From Puniceibacterium sp. (GTDB taxonomy: Bacteria; Pseudomonadota; Alphaproteobacteria; Rhodobacterales; Rhodobacteraceae): DNA of 59,323 bases. The position numbers and the translations under genes are program-made. Below are positions 27,207 to 36,606 of the stretch, in pieces; the stretch's first letter is position 1, and every line of letters begins with the position of its first letter. The DNA lies in contig JAGXGV010000112.1 in NCBI GenBank assembly GCA_024636635.1, positions 1-59,323 on the forward strand, written 5' to 3'. A model generated the notes under the pieces. It was not told where the DNA came from. It saw only the letters and a program-made list of their open reading frames with translations, and searched no databases.

Positions 27207-28271
27207 ATGAGCAGTCTTACCCCTTTCGCCGCCCTGCCCCCGCCCGTCGGAAAACCCCGGCTGACACGCAAGGCCAAGGCGGCCATCATCGTGCAGTTCA
27301 TCCTGAACGAGGGTGCCGATGTGCCGCTGTCCGCCCTGCCGGAACCGCTTCAGGAACAGTTGACGCAACAACTGGGTGCGATGCGGTACGTGGACAGGGA
27401 CACGCTGGCGGCGGTGGTTCAGGAGTTTGCCGACGAGCTGGACGCGGTGGGCTTGTCCTTTCCCGGCACCATCGGCGGAGCATTAACGGCGCTTGACGGA
27501 AAGATCAGCCCCCGCACTGCCGCCCGCCTGCGAAAAGAGGCCGGCGTGCGCCAGGCAGGCGATCCCTGGACCCGGATCGGCGGGCTGGAACTCGACCGGC
27601 TGGAAAAGATGGTCCTGTCCGAAAGCACGGAAATTGCCGCCGTCATGCTGTCCAAGATCGACGTGTCCAAGGCGGCCGCCCTTCTGGGCCGTCTGCCGGG
27701 CGCAAAGGCGCGGCGTATCACCTACGCTGTGTCGATGACGGCAGGTGTCACCCCCGAAGCGGTGGACCGTATCGGGCTAAGTCTGGCAAGCCAGCTGGAC
27801 GCGGAACCGCCGCGTGCCTTTGCTTCGGCACCGGTGGACCGGGTCGGCGCGATCCTGAACTATTCCACCTCCTGCATCCGCGACGACGTGCTTGAAGGTC
27901 TGGACGAAACGGACGCCGTGTTCGCGGATGCCGTGCGGCGCGCGATCTTCACCTTTCCGAACATTCCCCTCAGGCTGAACGCCATCGACGTGCCAAAGGT
28001 CACGCGGGATGTGGATGCCACCGTTCTTGTCACCGCCATCGCCGGCGCCCGCATCGAAGATGAGACGCGGGCCTGCGAATTCCTCCTTGAAAACATGTCC
28101 AAACGCATGGCGCAAAGCCTGCGCGAAGAGGCCGCCGAAAAGGGTACGGTAAAGGCGCGCGTGGCCGAAGACGCGATGAACGCCGTGGTCGCCGCAATCC
28201 GCGATCTGGTCACCGCAGGAGAGATCGAACTGCTCACCCCCGACGAAGCCGACACTGAAGCCAAAGACTAG
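27207..28271 (+). CDS. fliG: Flagellar motor switch protein FliG
   Basis: 354 residues; ATG with AACGGAG about 7 bases upstream. The three FliG parts are recognisable: N-terminal KAAIIVQFILNEGADVPLS, the middle LEKMVLSESTEIAAVMLSKI with AAALLGRLPGAKARRI, and the C-terminal VDRVGAILNYSTSCIRDDVL, ADAVRRAIFTFPNIPLRL and DVPKVTRDVDATVLV. FliG is the rotor protein that couples stator ions to torque and sits under the MS ring. No other flagellar gene is in the window, so it is a detached member of the flagellar regulon. Two TTAA boxes upstream are 12 bases apart, not the CtrA spacing. Confidence 0.95.
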   Translation: MSSLTPFAALPPPVGKPRLTRKAKAAIIVQFILNEGADVPLSALPEPLQEQLTQQLGAMRYVDRDTLAAVVQEFADELDAVGLSFPGTIGGALTALDGKISPRTAARLRKEAGVRQAGDPWTRIGGLELDRLEKMVLSESTEIAAVMLSKIDVSKAAALLGRLPGAKARRITYAVSMTAGVTPEAVDRIGLSLASQLDAEPPRAFASAPVDRVGAILNYSTSCIRDDVLEGLDETDAVFADAVRRAIFTFPNIPLRLNAIDVPKVTRDVDATVLVTAIAGARIEDETRACEFLLENMSKRMAQSLREEAAEKGTVKARVAEDAMNAVVAAIRDLVTAGEIELLTPDEADTEAKD

Positions 28272-28532
28272 GGCATGTTTCGCATTATGGCCTTCAGAGT
28301 GCGGACCGAACGCCGTTGGCCTCTCAAACGCTGGCTTGCCCCATCCGCCGAGAGATTGACAATATTGCGCTATTCGCATTTTCGCCGACGCAGACCCGCT
28401 AACGGATCCTGCCTTGTGTCCCCTGTCCCGCACGGCCTTTTGCCGGGGCCCGCCCGCCCCCTCCACCGGACAGGGTTGTGATCCTGTCGCCTGCGGCCTA
28501 ATTCTTGGGCGTCAAGGGAACGGGGACGACGA

Positions 28533-29459
28533 TTGAGCGAAACGACTTCTCAGGACAGGATCGAGGGCGGCTGGTCCGACTGGCTGACCGACCGGGCCCT
28601 GCGCGCAATGATTGCGCTGATGCTGCGCGTGCCCTTGCGGTTGCGCCTCTGGCTGATGGGCTGGTTCGTTGCGCGTGTCCTGGCCCCACTTGCGGGATAT
28701 CGCGCGCGCGCGATCGAAAACCTGACATATGTCTGGCCCGACATGCCCGACCAGGAGAAGCGCCGGATCGCAGACGCGGTGGCCGACAACGCCGGGCGCA
28801 CGATGATCGAGAATTACGATGTCATCGGCCTGCGCGACCGCATGCGCGCCGCCCGCGTGTCCGGCGACGGGCTGGCCGCAGTCGAGGCGGCCCGCGCCGA
28901 AGGTCGTCCCGTCCTGTTCGTTACCGGTCATTTCGGCAATTTCGAAGCACCGCGCGCCGCGCTGGTGGCGCGCGGATTCCAGATCGGCGGTCTTTACCGT
29001 CCGATGTCCAACCCGTTCTTCAACGACCACTATGCACAGAACATGCACCTCCTGTCCGGCCCGGTGTTCGAACAGGGCCGCCGCGGCACCATGGGCCTGC
29101 TGCGTCATATCAAGGACGGCGGCATGGGTGTGCTGCTGTTCGACGTCTACGACAGCGCCGGGACAGCGATCGACTTCATGGGGCGGTCGGCACCGACGCT
29201 GACCTCGGCGGCCGACATCGCGCTGCGCACCGGTGCGCTCATGGTGCCGTTCTTTGGTCTGCGCCAGCCGGACGGCGTCAGTTTCGAGGCGATCTTCGAG
29301 GCGCCGATCCCACACGGCGATCCGGTCGCGATGATGCGCGAGGCGTCCGCACGGCTCGAATCGCGGATCCGCGCCAATCCCGAACAATGGTTCTGGATCC
29401 ATCGCCGCTGGAAACCAAAGCGTCAGCGCAGGCGGGCGGCGGCGAAGACGGGGCCATAA
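28533..29459 (+). CDS. Lipid A biosynthesis-type lauroyl acyltransferase
   Basis: 308 residues, starting with TTG 28533 (AAGGGAACGGGGA upstream; an ATG is only found later inside the domain). LpxL/HtrB family: membrane-proximal N-terminus, then the catalytic HxxxxE as H133-FGNF-E138 (GHFGNFEAP), followed by GGLYRPMSNPFFN and DGGMGVLLFDVYDSAG. It would transfer a fatty acyl chain from acyl-ACP to a lipid A precursor at the inner membrane. The last 37 bases overlap the end of the convergent DUF1223 gene. LpxL versus an unrelated lysophospholipid acyltransferase cannot be settled by sequence alone. Confidence 0.88.
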   Translation: MSETTSQDRIEGGWSDWLTDRALRAMIALMLRVPLRLRLWLMGWFVARVLAPLAGYRARAIENLTYVWPDMPDQEKRRIADAVADNAGRTMIENYDVIGLRDRMRAARVSGDGLAAVEAARAEGRPVLFVTGHFGNFEAPRAALVARGFQIGGLYRPMSNPFFNDHYAQNMHLLSGPVFEQGRRGTMGLLRHIKDGGMGVLLFDVYDSAGTAIDFMGRSAPTLTSAADIALRTGALMVPFFGLRQPDGVSFEAIFEAPIPHGDPVAMMREASARLESRIRANPEQWFWIHRRWKPKRQRRRAAAKTGP

Positions 29460-30118
29460 TCCGCCCCCTGCACCAACACGACAATCGGTTCCGTGCCGCT
29501 GACCGGGGTCGTCGTCGCAAAGCTGCCCTGCCCGTTCCAGCGTTCCACAACGCTCCATGCGGTCACGATATGGGTGTAACCCAGGGTGCGTCCGGCATTT
29601 TCGCCACGCTTGATGACCACAGACTGCTGCGGCAGGTAGCGCACGAGTTCGATGTCGGCCTGCCCGACGTTGCGCAGGCTGGTGGCGCGGATCGACAGGA
29701 CATCGCCAGAGCGCGAGATTTCCAGAGTCACGGGCGTGACCTTGGCCTTGTGCGCCGCGATCAGGGCCGCAACATCCTTTGAACGGTTGCCGACAACATC
29801 GTGCTTGCCGTTCACGATCATCTGTGGCGTGTAGATTGACCGGTTTCCCAGAGCCTTGGCATACCCTTTCTGGCGCGCGGTGAACGCGGGGCTGGCAAAG
29901 TCATCCTTCCAGCCGATGTAATCCCAGTAGTCCACATGAAGCGCCAGCGGAATTATATCGTCGCGCCCCTCCAGTCCGGCGAGCAAGGCGTCAGCAGTGG
30001 GACATGAGGAACACCCCTGCGAGGTGTAAAGTTCAACCACAACAGGGTTTTGTTCGGCATATCCAGGCCCGGCACATACCATGAAAACGCCCATCACGCA
30101 GTTGAAGAGGTGTCGCAT
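29423..30118 (-). CDS. DUF1223 domain-containing secreted protein
   Basis: 231 residues from the ATG that gives a signal peptide (LFNCVMGVFMVCAGPGYA; cleavage about residue 21). The mature protein opens VVELYTSQGCSSCPTADALL, the thioredoxin-like start of DUF1223, with C36-x-x-C39. LALHVDYWDYIGWKDDFA and TPQMIVNGKHDVVGN follow. The CxxC and the fold imply a periplasmic thiol-related role, but no activity is established for the family. An earlier ATG exists at 30184 with an unlikely leader. Convergent with the acyltransferase gene. Confidence 0.87.
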   Translation of the reverse strand: MRHLFNCVMGVFMVCAGPGYAEQNPVVVELYTSQGCSSCPTADALLAGLEGRDDIIPLALHVDYWDYIGWKDDFASPAFTARQKGYAKALGNRSIYTPQMIVNGKHDVVGNRSKDVAALIAAHKAKVTPVTLEISRSGDVLSIRATSLRNVGQADIELVRYLPQQSVVIKRGENAGRTLGYTHIVTAWSVVERWNGQGSFATTTPVSGTEPIVVLVQGADYGPVFAAARLR

Positions 30119-30411
30119 TGCAGGTCCGATCCAGGCTGTTGACTGACCGATGCCTAGCCCCGGACGCCTGAAATAACCAATCAAGGTTTTGCGAGAGACG
30201 GTGAAGCCCCGAACCCGCGATACCGGCTTGGCCCCGGGACCGGGGTACGGGCACCGCCCAAGGACTGGGCGACAGGTTCGGGAACTGCCCGGTTCGGCTC
30301 ATTGTGTGCAATGGTATACATAAATTGTCGCACCCCCCTTGATCGAAAACCGGGCATGAGGCAGATAGCATGGTAGACAGACGAAAAATTCGTATCTCAA
30401 GGGAGACCGCC

Positions 30412-33183
30412 ATGCCCATTTCCGTCGGACAGGACACCGCCAAGACGCGCAAAACGCTCAGCGTCAATGGCACGTCATTTAGCTACTACTCCATTCCCGC
30501 CGCCGAAAAAGCCGGGCTGGGTGATTTCTCGAAGTTGCCCGTCGCCCTGAAAGTCGTGCTCGAAAACATGTTGCGTTTCGAGGATGGCAAGACCGTGACG
30601 ATCGACGACATCAAGGCGTTCGCCGCCTGGGCGCAGGATGGCGGCAAGTCCACCCGCGAAATCGCCTATCGTCCGGCCCGCGTGCTGATGCAGGATTTCA
30701 CCGGCGTTCCCGCTGTTGTCGACCTTGCCGCCATGCGCGACGGTCTGGTGGCGCTGGGGGGGGACGCGGACAAGATCAACCCGCTCAACCCGGTGGATCT
30801 GGTGATCGACCATTCCGTGATGATCGACGAATACGGCAACCCGCGCGCGTTCCAGATGAACGTCGACCGGGAATACGAACGCAACATCGAACGCTACACC
30901 TTTCTCAAGTGGGGTCAGAAGGCGTTCAACAACTTCCGTGTCGTGCCGCCGGGCACCGGCATCTGCCACCAGGTCAACCTGGAATACCTCGCGCAGACGG
31001 TCTGGACCGACAAGGACCAGAACGGCGATGAGGTCGCTTATCCCGACACGCTCGTCGGCACCGACAGCCACACGACGATGGTCAACGGCATGGCCGTGCT
31101 TGGCTGGGGCGTCGGCGGGATCGAGGCCGAGGCCGCGATGCTGGGCCAACCGATCTCTATGCTGATCCCCGAAGTCGTCGGCTTCAAGCTGACCGGCCGC
31201 ATGATGGAGGGCACCACCGGCACCGACCTCGTGCTCAAGGTGGTCGAGATGCTGCGCGCCAAGGGTGTGGTCAGCAAGTTCGTCGAATTCTACGGCGAGG
31301 GTCTGGACCATCTGCCGCTCGCGGACCGTGCGACCATCGCCAACATGGCACCGGAATACGGCGCGACCTGCGGCTTTTTCCCGATCGATCAGGAAACCCT
31401 GCGCTACATGGAAATGACGGGCCGCGACAAGGACCGCATCGCGCTGGTCGAGGCTTATGCGAAAGAGAACGGCTTCTGGCGGGGTGCGGATTACGCGCCG
31501 GTCTACACCGACACGCTTGAACTCGACATGGGCACCATCGTTCCGGCGATTTCCGGCCCCAAGCGTCCACAGGACTATATCGCCCTGACAGGCGCGGCGA
31601 AAGCGTTCGGCGATTACGTCAAGGGCGTGCGCGAAGGCAAGGATGCCAGTTCGAAGGAAGAGATCCGCTGGGAAGGTGAAGGCGGCCAGCCCGAACCAAG
31701 CGACATTCCCGGCGACCAGGGTCACCACCAGCGGGGCTATGCCCAGGTCGGCGACGACAAGTTCCAGCTGCATGACGGGTCCATCGTCATTGCCTCGATC
31801 ACGTCGTGCACCAATACGTCGAACCCTTATGTCATGATCGGCGCAGGACTTGTGGCGCGCAAGGCGCGGGCGCTGGGTCTGACACGTAAACCCTGGGTCA
31901 AGACCTCGCTCGCGCCCGGATCGCAGGTGGTGTCGGCCTACCTTGAAGCGGCGGAACTGCAAGAGGATCTGGATGCCCTCGGCTTCAACCTCGTCGGGTA
32001 CGGCTGCACCACATGCATCGGCAACTCTGGCCCGCTGGCGCCGGAAATCAGCAAGTGCATCACCGACCACGACCTGATCGGCACCTCTGTCCTGTCGGGC
32101 AACCGCAACTTCGAGGGTCGGATTTCCCCGGATGTGCGCGCCAACTACCTTGCCAGCCCGCCACTTGTGGTGGCCTATGCACTGATCGGCGACATGAACG
32201 TGGACATCACGACCGAAAGCCTTGGCCGCGGCAAGGACGGCAACGATGTCTATCTCAAGGACATCTGGCCCACCCAGGCCGAGATCGCAGAACTGGTCGA
32301 ACGCACCGTGACGCGCGAATCGTTCCAGGAGAAATATGCCGATGTCTTCAAGGGGGACGAGAAATGGCAGGAGGTCGAGACGACCGATGCCCAGACCTAT
32401 GACTGGCCGGTATCGTCGACCTACGTGCAAAACCCGCCCTATTTCCAGAACATGTCCAAGGAGCCGGGCGTGATCACCAACCTTGAAAACGCCCGCGTAC
32501 TGGCGATTCTGGGCGACATGATCACCACCGACCACATCAGCCCCGCCGGCTCGTTCAAGGACACCACCCCCGCCGGCAAGTATCTGGTCGAACGTCAGGT
32601 CCCGCAGCGCGAATTCAACTCTTACGGGTCGCGTCGCGGCAACCACGAAGTGATGATGCGCGGCACCTTTGCCAACATCCGCATCAAGAACGAGATGCTG
32701 GATGGCGTCGAAGGCGGCTATTCCAAGGGTCCGGATGGCAGCCAGATGTCGATCTTTGACGCGGCCATGGCCCATCAGGACCAGGGCACGCCGCTGGTTA
32801 TCTTCGGCGGCGAACAGTACGGTGCCGGATCCAGCCGCGACTGGGCGGCCAAGGGCACGGCCCTGCTGGGCGTAAAGGCCGTGATCGCTGAATCCTTCGA
32901 GCGGATTCACCGGTCCAACCTTGTGGGCATGGGTGTCATCCCGTTCGAATTCACGGGCGGCGACACCCGCAAGTCGCTTGGCCTCACCGGAGAGGAAACC
33001 GTTTCGATCAGCGGCCTCGACACGATCAAGCCGCAACAGGAAGTGCCCTGCACGATCAAGATGGCGGACGGGACCGAAAAGACGATCCAGATCAAGTGCC
33101 GGATCGATACCGCGATCGAGATCGAATACATCGAACACGGCGGCGTGCTGCATTACGTGCTGCGCAACCTCGCCGCCGCCTGA
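30412..33183 (+). CDS. acnA: Aconitate hydratase AcnA
   Basis: 923 residues; ATG with AAGGGAGA upstream. IRP1/AcnA-type aconitase that converts citrate to isocitrate. The three [4Fe-4S] cysteines are C466 (SCTNTSNPY) and C532 and C535 (GCTTCIGNSG). DSHTTMVNGMAVLGWGVGG lies in domain 1, and the C-terminal swivel domain has YGAGSSRDWAAKG. It is slightly longer than the E. coli AcnA (about 890), mainly through an acidic insert near residue 420 (EGEGGQPEPSDIPGDQ). The region upstream (30185-30411) has a GTATAC palindrome near 30315 that might be an operator. Ends in a good terminator, so transcribed alone. Confidence 0.97.
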   Translation: MPISVGQDTAKTRKTLSVNGTSFSYYSIPAAEKAGLGDFSKLPVALKVVLENMLRFEDGKTVTIDDIKAFAAWAQDGGKSTREIAYRPARVLMQDFTGVPAVVDLAAMRDGLVALGGDADKINPLNPVDLVIDHSVMIDEYGNPRAFQMNVDREYERNIERYTFLKWGQKAFNNFRVVPPGTGICHQVNLEYLAQTVWTDKDQNGDEVAYPDTLVGTDSHTTMVNGMAVLGWGVGGIEAEAAMLGQPISMLIPEVVGFKLTGRMMEGTTGTDLVLKVVEMLRAKGVVSKFVEFYGEGLDHLPLADRATIANMAPEYGATCGFFPIDQETLRYMEMTGRDKDRIALVEAYAKENGFWRGADYAPVYTDTLELDMGTIVPAISGPKRPQDYIALTGAAKAFGDYVKGVREGKDASSKEEIRWEGEGGQPEPSDIPGDQGHHQRGYAQVGDDKFQLHDGSIVIASITSCTNTSNPYVMIGAGLVARKARALGLTRKPWVKTSLAPGSQVVSAYLEAAELQEDLDALGFNLVGYGCTTCIGNSGPLAPEISKCITDHDLIGTSVLSGNRNFEGRISPDVRANYLASPPLVVAYALIGDMNVDITTESLGRGKDGNDVYLKDIWPTQAEIAELVERTVTRESFQEKYADVFKGDEKWQEVETTDAQTYDWPVSSTYVQNPPYFQNMSKEPGVITNLENARVLAILGDMITTDHISPAGSFKDTTPAGKYLVERQVPQREFNSYGSRRGNHEVMMRGTFANIRIKNEMLDGVEGGYSKGPDGSQMSIFDAAMAHQDQGTPLVIFGGEQYGAGSSRDWAAKGTALLGVKAVIAESFERIHRSNLVGMGVIPFEFTGGDTRKSLGLTGEETVSISGLDTIKPQQEVPCTIKMADGTEKTIQIKCRIDTAIEIEYIEHGGVLHYVLRNLAAA

Positions 33184-33207
33184 TTTCCGTCAGGTATAAA
33201 TTTCACG

Positions 33208-33239
33208 AACGGGCCGCGCGGCACAGCGCGGCCCGTTTT
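33208..33239 (+). terminator. Rho-independent terminator of acnA
   Basis: 12-bp perfect stem AACGGGCCGCGC / GCGCGGCCCGTT with loop GGCACA, then TTTT. It begins 24 bases after the acnA stop. Confidence 0.9.
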
Positions 33240-33408
33240 CATTCCGCCGGCCCCGCAGGCGTCGTGTGCCCTATTCAGCGCACTCCCTGCGCTAAATTCC
33301 GCGCGGCCTGGTCGATCACCAAAGCGTGAGCATACGAATCGTAACGGTGCAGGGTTATGTCATCGCAGATGCCCCCCGTTCAAGAGGGGGCCGGGCAGAG
33401 GCAGAGCG

Positions 33409-33540
33409 ATGAAACGAACGTTTGTAACACTCTTTCAGGCAGCGATATTGGCATTGTTGATGGTGATGGGGGCATATGCCTCGAACGACACCGCCAAGGG
33501 ATGCGCGTCGTCGCATTCGAATACCCTGTGCACTGTATGA
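33409..33540 (+). CDS. Possible tiny secreted peptide (43 aa)
   Basis: ATG at 33409 with AGAGGCAGAG just upstream. The product MKRTFVTLFQ... begins with basic residues and a hydrophobic core (AAILALLMVMGAYA), a plausible signal peptide with cleavage near residue 24. The mature ~19 residues carry two cysteines (C32, C41). It ends TGA immediately before the convergent ccmG end. The gap from acnA (395 bases) otherwise holds only its terminator. No homologue is recognised; the call rests on signal-like composition and the ribosome site. Confidence 0.45.
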   Translation: MKRTFVTLFQAAILALLMVMGAYASNDTAKGCASSHSNTLCTV

Positions 33541-33578
33541 CCTGACAACCGGCTATGCCTGACAACCGGCGCGGGCGG

Positions 33579-34118
33579 TCAGTCCGCCTGCGCCGCCGCA
33601 AGGGCGGGCAAAAATCGCTGTTGGTAATCACTTCCCACCAGCGGTCCGGCGAAACGGAACAGCACCGTGCCGTCCCCGTCGACGATGAAAGTCTCGGGCG
33701 GGGCCGTGACCCCCCATTCGATCGCGGTGCGGCCCTTGGGATCAAAGGCGATGCCCGCAAACGGGCTTTTCTCATCCTCGAGATAGGACAGCGCGTCGCC
33801 TGCCTGATCCTTGAAATTCACTCCGACGATCTGCATCCCGTCGGCCTGCATCTCCAGCAGCTTGGGATGCTCCGCGCGGCAGGGCGGACACCAACTGGCC
33901 CAGAAGTTGACCAGCGTCACCTCGCCTGATTGCAGCATGTCGGGCGTTACACCGGGATAACTCCCCAAAGTCGCCTCCGTGATGGCCGGTGCCGACTGTC
34001 CCACGCGGGTCGAGGGCAGCCCCTGCGGGTCGTCGCGGAACATGCCGACATAGGCCAGCGCCGCAAAGGCCGCAAAGATCAGCGGCGGCGCGATCATCAG
34101 GGGTGAAATCCTAGCCAT
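33579..34118 (-). CDS. ccmG: Thiol:disulfide interchange protein CcmG/DsbE
   Basis: 179 residues. One N-terminal membrane anchor (PLMIAPPLIFAAFAALAYVG), then a periplasmic thioredoxin fold with the active site WASWCPPCRAEHP, and the family cis-proline segment VTAPPETFIVD. CcmG keeps the apocytochrome c haem-binding cysteines reduced for haem attachment. Its ATG overlaps the ccmD stop by 8 bases. It is the last gene in this part of the ccm operon; ccmE, ccmF and ccmH are absent from the window. Confidence 0.94.
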   Translation of the reverse strand: MARISPLMIAPPLIFAAFAALAYVGMFRDDPQGLPSTRVGQSAPAITEATLGSYPGVTPDMLQSGEVTLVNFWASWCPPCRAEHPKLLEMQADGMQIVGVNFKDQAGDALSYLEDEKSPFAGIAFDPKGRTAIEWGVTAPPETFIVDGDGTVLFRFAGPLVGSDYQQRFLPALAAAQAD

Positions 34119-34269
34119 GTGTCTTGCCTCGCTTTTCGACCAGTTCAAGCGCGGCCTTGACCCGGCGCGCGCGCCAGATGCTTACGGCGACAAGCGCCAC
34201 GATCAGCGCCAGCGCCACCGCATAAGACGACAGCACGGCGCCCGCATATTTACCAAGATCCGGCATCAT
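34111..34269 (-). CDS. ccmD: Haem exporter protein CcmD
   Basis: 52 residues from the first of two adjacent ATGs (ATGATG) that overlaps the ccmC stop; the open frame upstream is ccmC in another frame. One transmembrane helix (AVLSSYAVALALIVALVAVS) with an arginine-rich tail (WRARRVKAAL) fits the CcmD family. CcmD is needed to release haem-loaded CcmE from CcmC. Too short for many gene finders, but size, position and helix are diagnostic. Confidence 0.9.
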   Translation of the reverse strand: MMPDLGKYAGAVLSSYAVALALIVALVAVSIWRARRVKAALELVEKRGKTHG

Positions 34270-34994
34270 CCCTGCTGCTCCCGCGTGATCAGGGCCCGTG
34301 TTCGGCGCGCGCGGATTTCCGTCTGCGTGCGCAGGAACACCAGCGCCACAAACAACAGCACAAAACCCGCGATGCACACCAGCAGCGGAAAATAGAAAAC
34401 ATCCGCCACGTTTTTCTCCTTGTCGAGGCTCAGCGAAGCGCCCTGGTGCAGCCCCTGGTTCCAGAAATTAACCGCATAGCGGCTGAGCACCGCAAACACC
34501 GATCCCACCAGACACAGGATCGAGGTTAGATCGGCCGCGGTGTCGTCATCCTCGATCGCCGACCAGAGCGCGATATAGCCAAGATAGAACAGGAACAGGA
34601 TCAGGAAGGATGTCAGCCGCGGGTCCCAAACCCACCAGGTCCCCCACATCGGCTGCCCCCAGAGCGCACCTGTCGCCAGCGCGATCACCGTCATCACCGC
34701 GCCCACCGGGGCTGCGGCCCGCGCGGCCAGCGCGCTTACGTGATGGCGCCGGATGATCCAGATCAACGAGGCAACCAGCATCATCATCCATGCATTGATT
34801 GCCATAAGCGCCGAAGGCACATGCAGGTAGATGATCTTGACCGTCGATCCCTGGCGGAAATCCTCGGGCGTGAAGAACAAGCCCCAGGCCAGCCCCAGCG
34901 TCAGACAGACCACCGCCAGCGCCGACACCCACGGCAACACCACATCCGTCGTGCGGATGAACTTGACCGGATTTGCATATTCCCAAAGCGACAT
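34266..34994 (-). CDS. ccmC: Haem exporter protein CcmC
   Basis: 242 residues and six predicted helices. The tryptophan-rich haem-binding motif is WGTWWVWDPRLT in the middle of the protein, with conserved histidines in IYLHVPSALMA and the loop before NFWNQGLHQGAS. CcmC loads haem onto CcmE in the periplasm. The start is 86 bases after ccmB; the stop overlaps ccmD. Confidence 0.96.
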   Translation of the reverse strand: MSLWEYANPVKFIRTTDVVLPWVSALAVVCLTLGLAWGLFFTPEDFRQGSTVKIIYLHVPSALMAINAWMMMLVASLIWIIRRHHVSALAARAAAPVGAVMTVIALATGALWGQPMWGTWWVWDPRLTSFLILFLFYLGYIALWSAIEDDDTAADLTSILCLVGSVFAVLSRYAVNFWNQGLHQGASLSLDKEKNVADVFYFPLLVCIAGFVLLFVALVFLRTQTEIRARRTRALITREQQG

Positions 34995-35079
34995 GTGCCT
35001 GACTTATCTCCCCGTTCCGTCTGTTACAAATCAAACCGCCGTGCCCGCTTTGACAAGGGGGCAGATGCGCACACGACCC

Positions 35080-35736
35080 CTAGCGCAGATTGATGCGCAG
35101 CACCGCCGCGCTTGCAAACGGCAACAACGCGACGGCACCAAGGCTGATGCCAGCCAGCAGCATCAACGGCGCACCAACCCCCAGCCCATCGGCGCCCCGC
35201 CGCGCCACCTCGGCACCAAAGATCAGCGTCGGCACGTAAAGCGGCAGCACCAGCAGCGACAGCAACAGGCCCCCCCGCTTGAGCCCGATGGTGAGCGCAG
35301 CACCAAAGGTGCCGATCACCGACAGCGCGGGCGTGCCCACGGCCAGCGACACGATGATCCAGAGGAATCCGCCCGGCGCGAGGTTCAGCAGCACCCCCAG
35401 CAGCGGCGCCGCCAGCACCAGTGGCAGACCCGTGGTGATCCAGTGCGCCAGCGCCTTGACGCTGACGATCCCCTCCATCGGCAACGGCGCCGTGGCCAAT
35501 AGGTCCAGCGTCCCGTCTTCCCAGTCCAGCGCAAGGATACGGTCCAGCGACAGCAGGCAAGCCAGAAGCGCCCCGATCCAGAGCACCCCCGGCGCAATCC
35601 GTGTCAGAAGCGCGGTTTGCGGCCCCACCCCGAACGGCACCAGCACCGTCACGATCAGGAAAAACGCCAGCCCCAGGCCGAACCCGCCCCCGGCACGCAC
35701 TGCCAGCCGCAGATCCCGCGCCAGCAGCGCCCTCAC
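35080..35736 (-). CDS. ccmB: Haem exporter protein CcmB
   Basis: 218 residues, mostly hydrophobic, with about six membrane helices. It has the family features [14 protein letters not shown] at the start and [17 protein letters not shown], matching the CcmB family. It is the membrane subunit of the CcmAB ABC transporter. The ATG overlaps the ccmA stop (ATGA). Confidence 0.93.
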   Translation of the reverse strand: MRALLARDLRLAVRAGGGFGLGLAFFLIVTVLVPFGVGPQTALLTRIAPGVLWIGALLACLLSLDRILALDWEDGTLDLLATAPLPMEGIVSVKALAHWITTGLPLVLAAPLLGVLLNLAPGGFLWIIVSLAVGTPALSVIGTFGAALTIGLKRGGLLLSLLVLPLYVPTLIFGAEVARRGADGLGVGAPLMLLAGISLGAVALLPFASAAVLRINLR

Positions 35737-36347
35737 AGGAACGCCTCGTCCGCCTGCGCCGCGCGGGGCGACGCGCGAAAGACCGACAGATCCAGCACCG
35801 CCGCCTCCTGCAGGCCCAGGTCGATATGTGTCGCCAGAATCGCCGATCCCCCCTGCCCCAGATGGCCGCGCACCGCCGCCACGAACAGACCCACCGATGC
35901 CGCGTCAAGCGACACAGTAGGCTCGTCCAGAACCCAGACCGGGCGCCCGGTCACCATCAGCCGCGCCAGACCCAGCCGCCGCTTCTGCCCCGCCGACAGG
36001 TTTCCCGCCAGCCGCGACGCAAGTCCGCGCAGATCAAAGGCATCAAGCGCCGCGCCGATGTCTGATCGGCCAAAGACTGACGCCCAGAAATCCAGGTTCT
36101 CGGTCACCGTCAGCATGGATTTCAGACCGTCGGAATGACCGGCATAGGCAATTGTGTCGTCCGCGCCGGAAATGTGACCACCCGACGCGGGCTGCAATCC
36201 GGCCACCGTGCGCAGCAGCGTGGTCTTGCCCACACCATTCGGACCACGCAGGATCAGGGCCGCACCGGGCAAAAGCGTGAAATGCACCCCTTCCAGCACA
36301 GCACGCCCGCCCCGCGAAATTTCCAGATCTGTGACCGTCAAAACCAT
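35733..36347 (-). CDS. ccmA: Haem exporter ATPase CcmA
   Basis: 204 residues. ABC ATPase: Walker [10 protein letters not shown], signature [14 protein letters not shown], Walker [13 protein letters not shown], and the H-loop ATHIDLG. The short length and [13 protein letters not shown] start are typical for CcmA. Together with CcmB, it drives release of holo-CcmE. It begins the ccm block on this strand; the 259-base gap ahead of it, which contains an intergenic repeat copy, may hold its promoter. Confidence 0.96.
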   Translation of the reverse strand: MVLTVTDLEISRGGRAVLEGVHFTLLPGAALILRGPNGVGKTTLLRTVAGLQPASGGHISGADDTIAYAGHSDGLKSMLTVTENLDFWASVFGRSDIGAALDAFDLRGLASRLAGNLSAGQKRRLGLARLMVTGRPVWVLDEPTVSLDAASVGLFVAAVRGHLGQGGSAILATHIDLGLQEAAVLDLSVFRASPRAAQADEAFL

Positions 36348-36522
36348 GGCAATGACCTACAGCGTTTCGGGAAGGACTTGAAACATCCAGCATCACTTTT
36401 TGCGTCTGAGCCGCAGGCGAAAGGCAGCGAACACGTGATTGAGGTATCGCCCGAAGCGCTATAGCGCAGCGGCCGCCAGTACAAAAACGCCAATATGCGG
36501 TGAAATCCTTGCTGTCGCGCCC

Positions 36523-36574
36523 GGCTTCTTCGGGTTCCAAATATCCCGGGGAGCGCGAGGGGCTGGCCCCTCGC
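36523..36574. repeat. Intergenic repeat with GC hairpin, copy 2
   Basis: GGCTTCTTCGGGTTCCAAATA is followed by TCCCGGGGAGC and a hairpin at 36555-36574 (8-bp stem GCGAGGGG/CCCCTCGC, loop CTGG). It shares the CAAATATCCCGGGG start and CTGG loop with copy 1 at 9297-9347. It sits 33 bases after the Mth938 gene, consistent with a 3' end structure. Confidence 0.6.
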
Positions 36575-36606
36575 TCCGGCAGGGGCGTCATGTGTGACGG
36601 TCCCGG

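Noticed and set aside
28356..28361. TTGACA as a promoter for the acyltransferase gene
   Set aside because: No acceptable -10 element at 16-18 bases spacing.
30475..33153. 892-codon minus-strand open frame opposite acnA
   Set aside because: It is the GC-rich antisense of a fully recognised gene and shows no protein family features.
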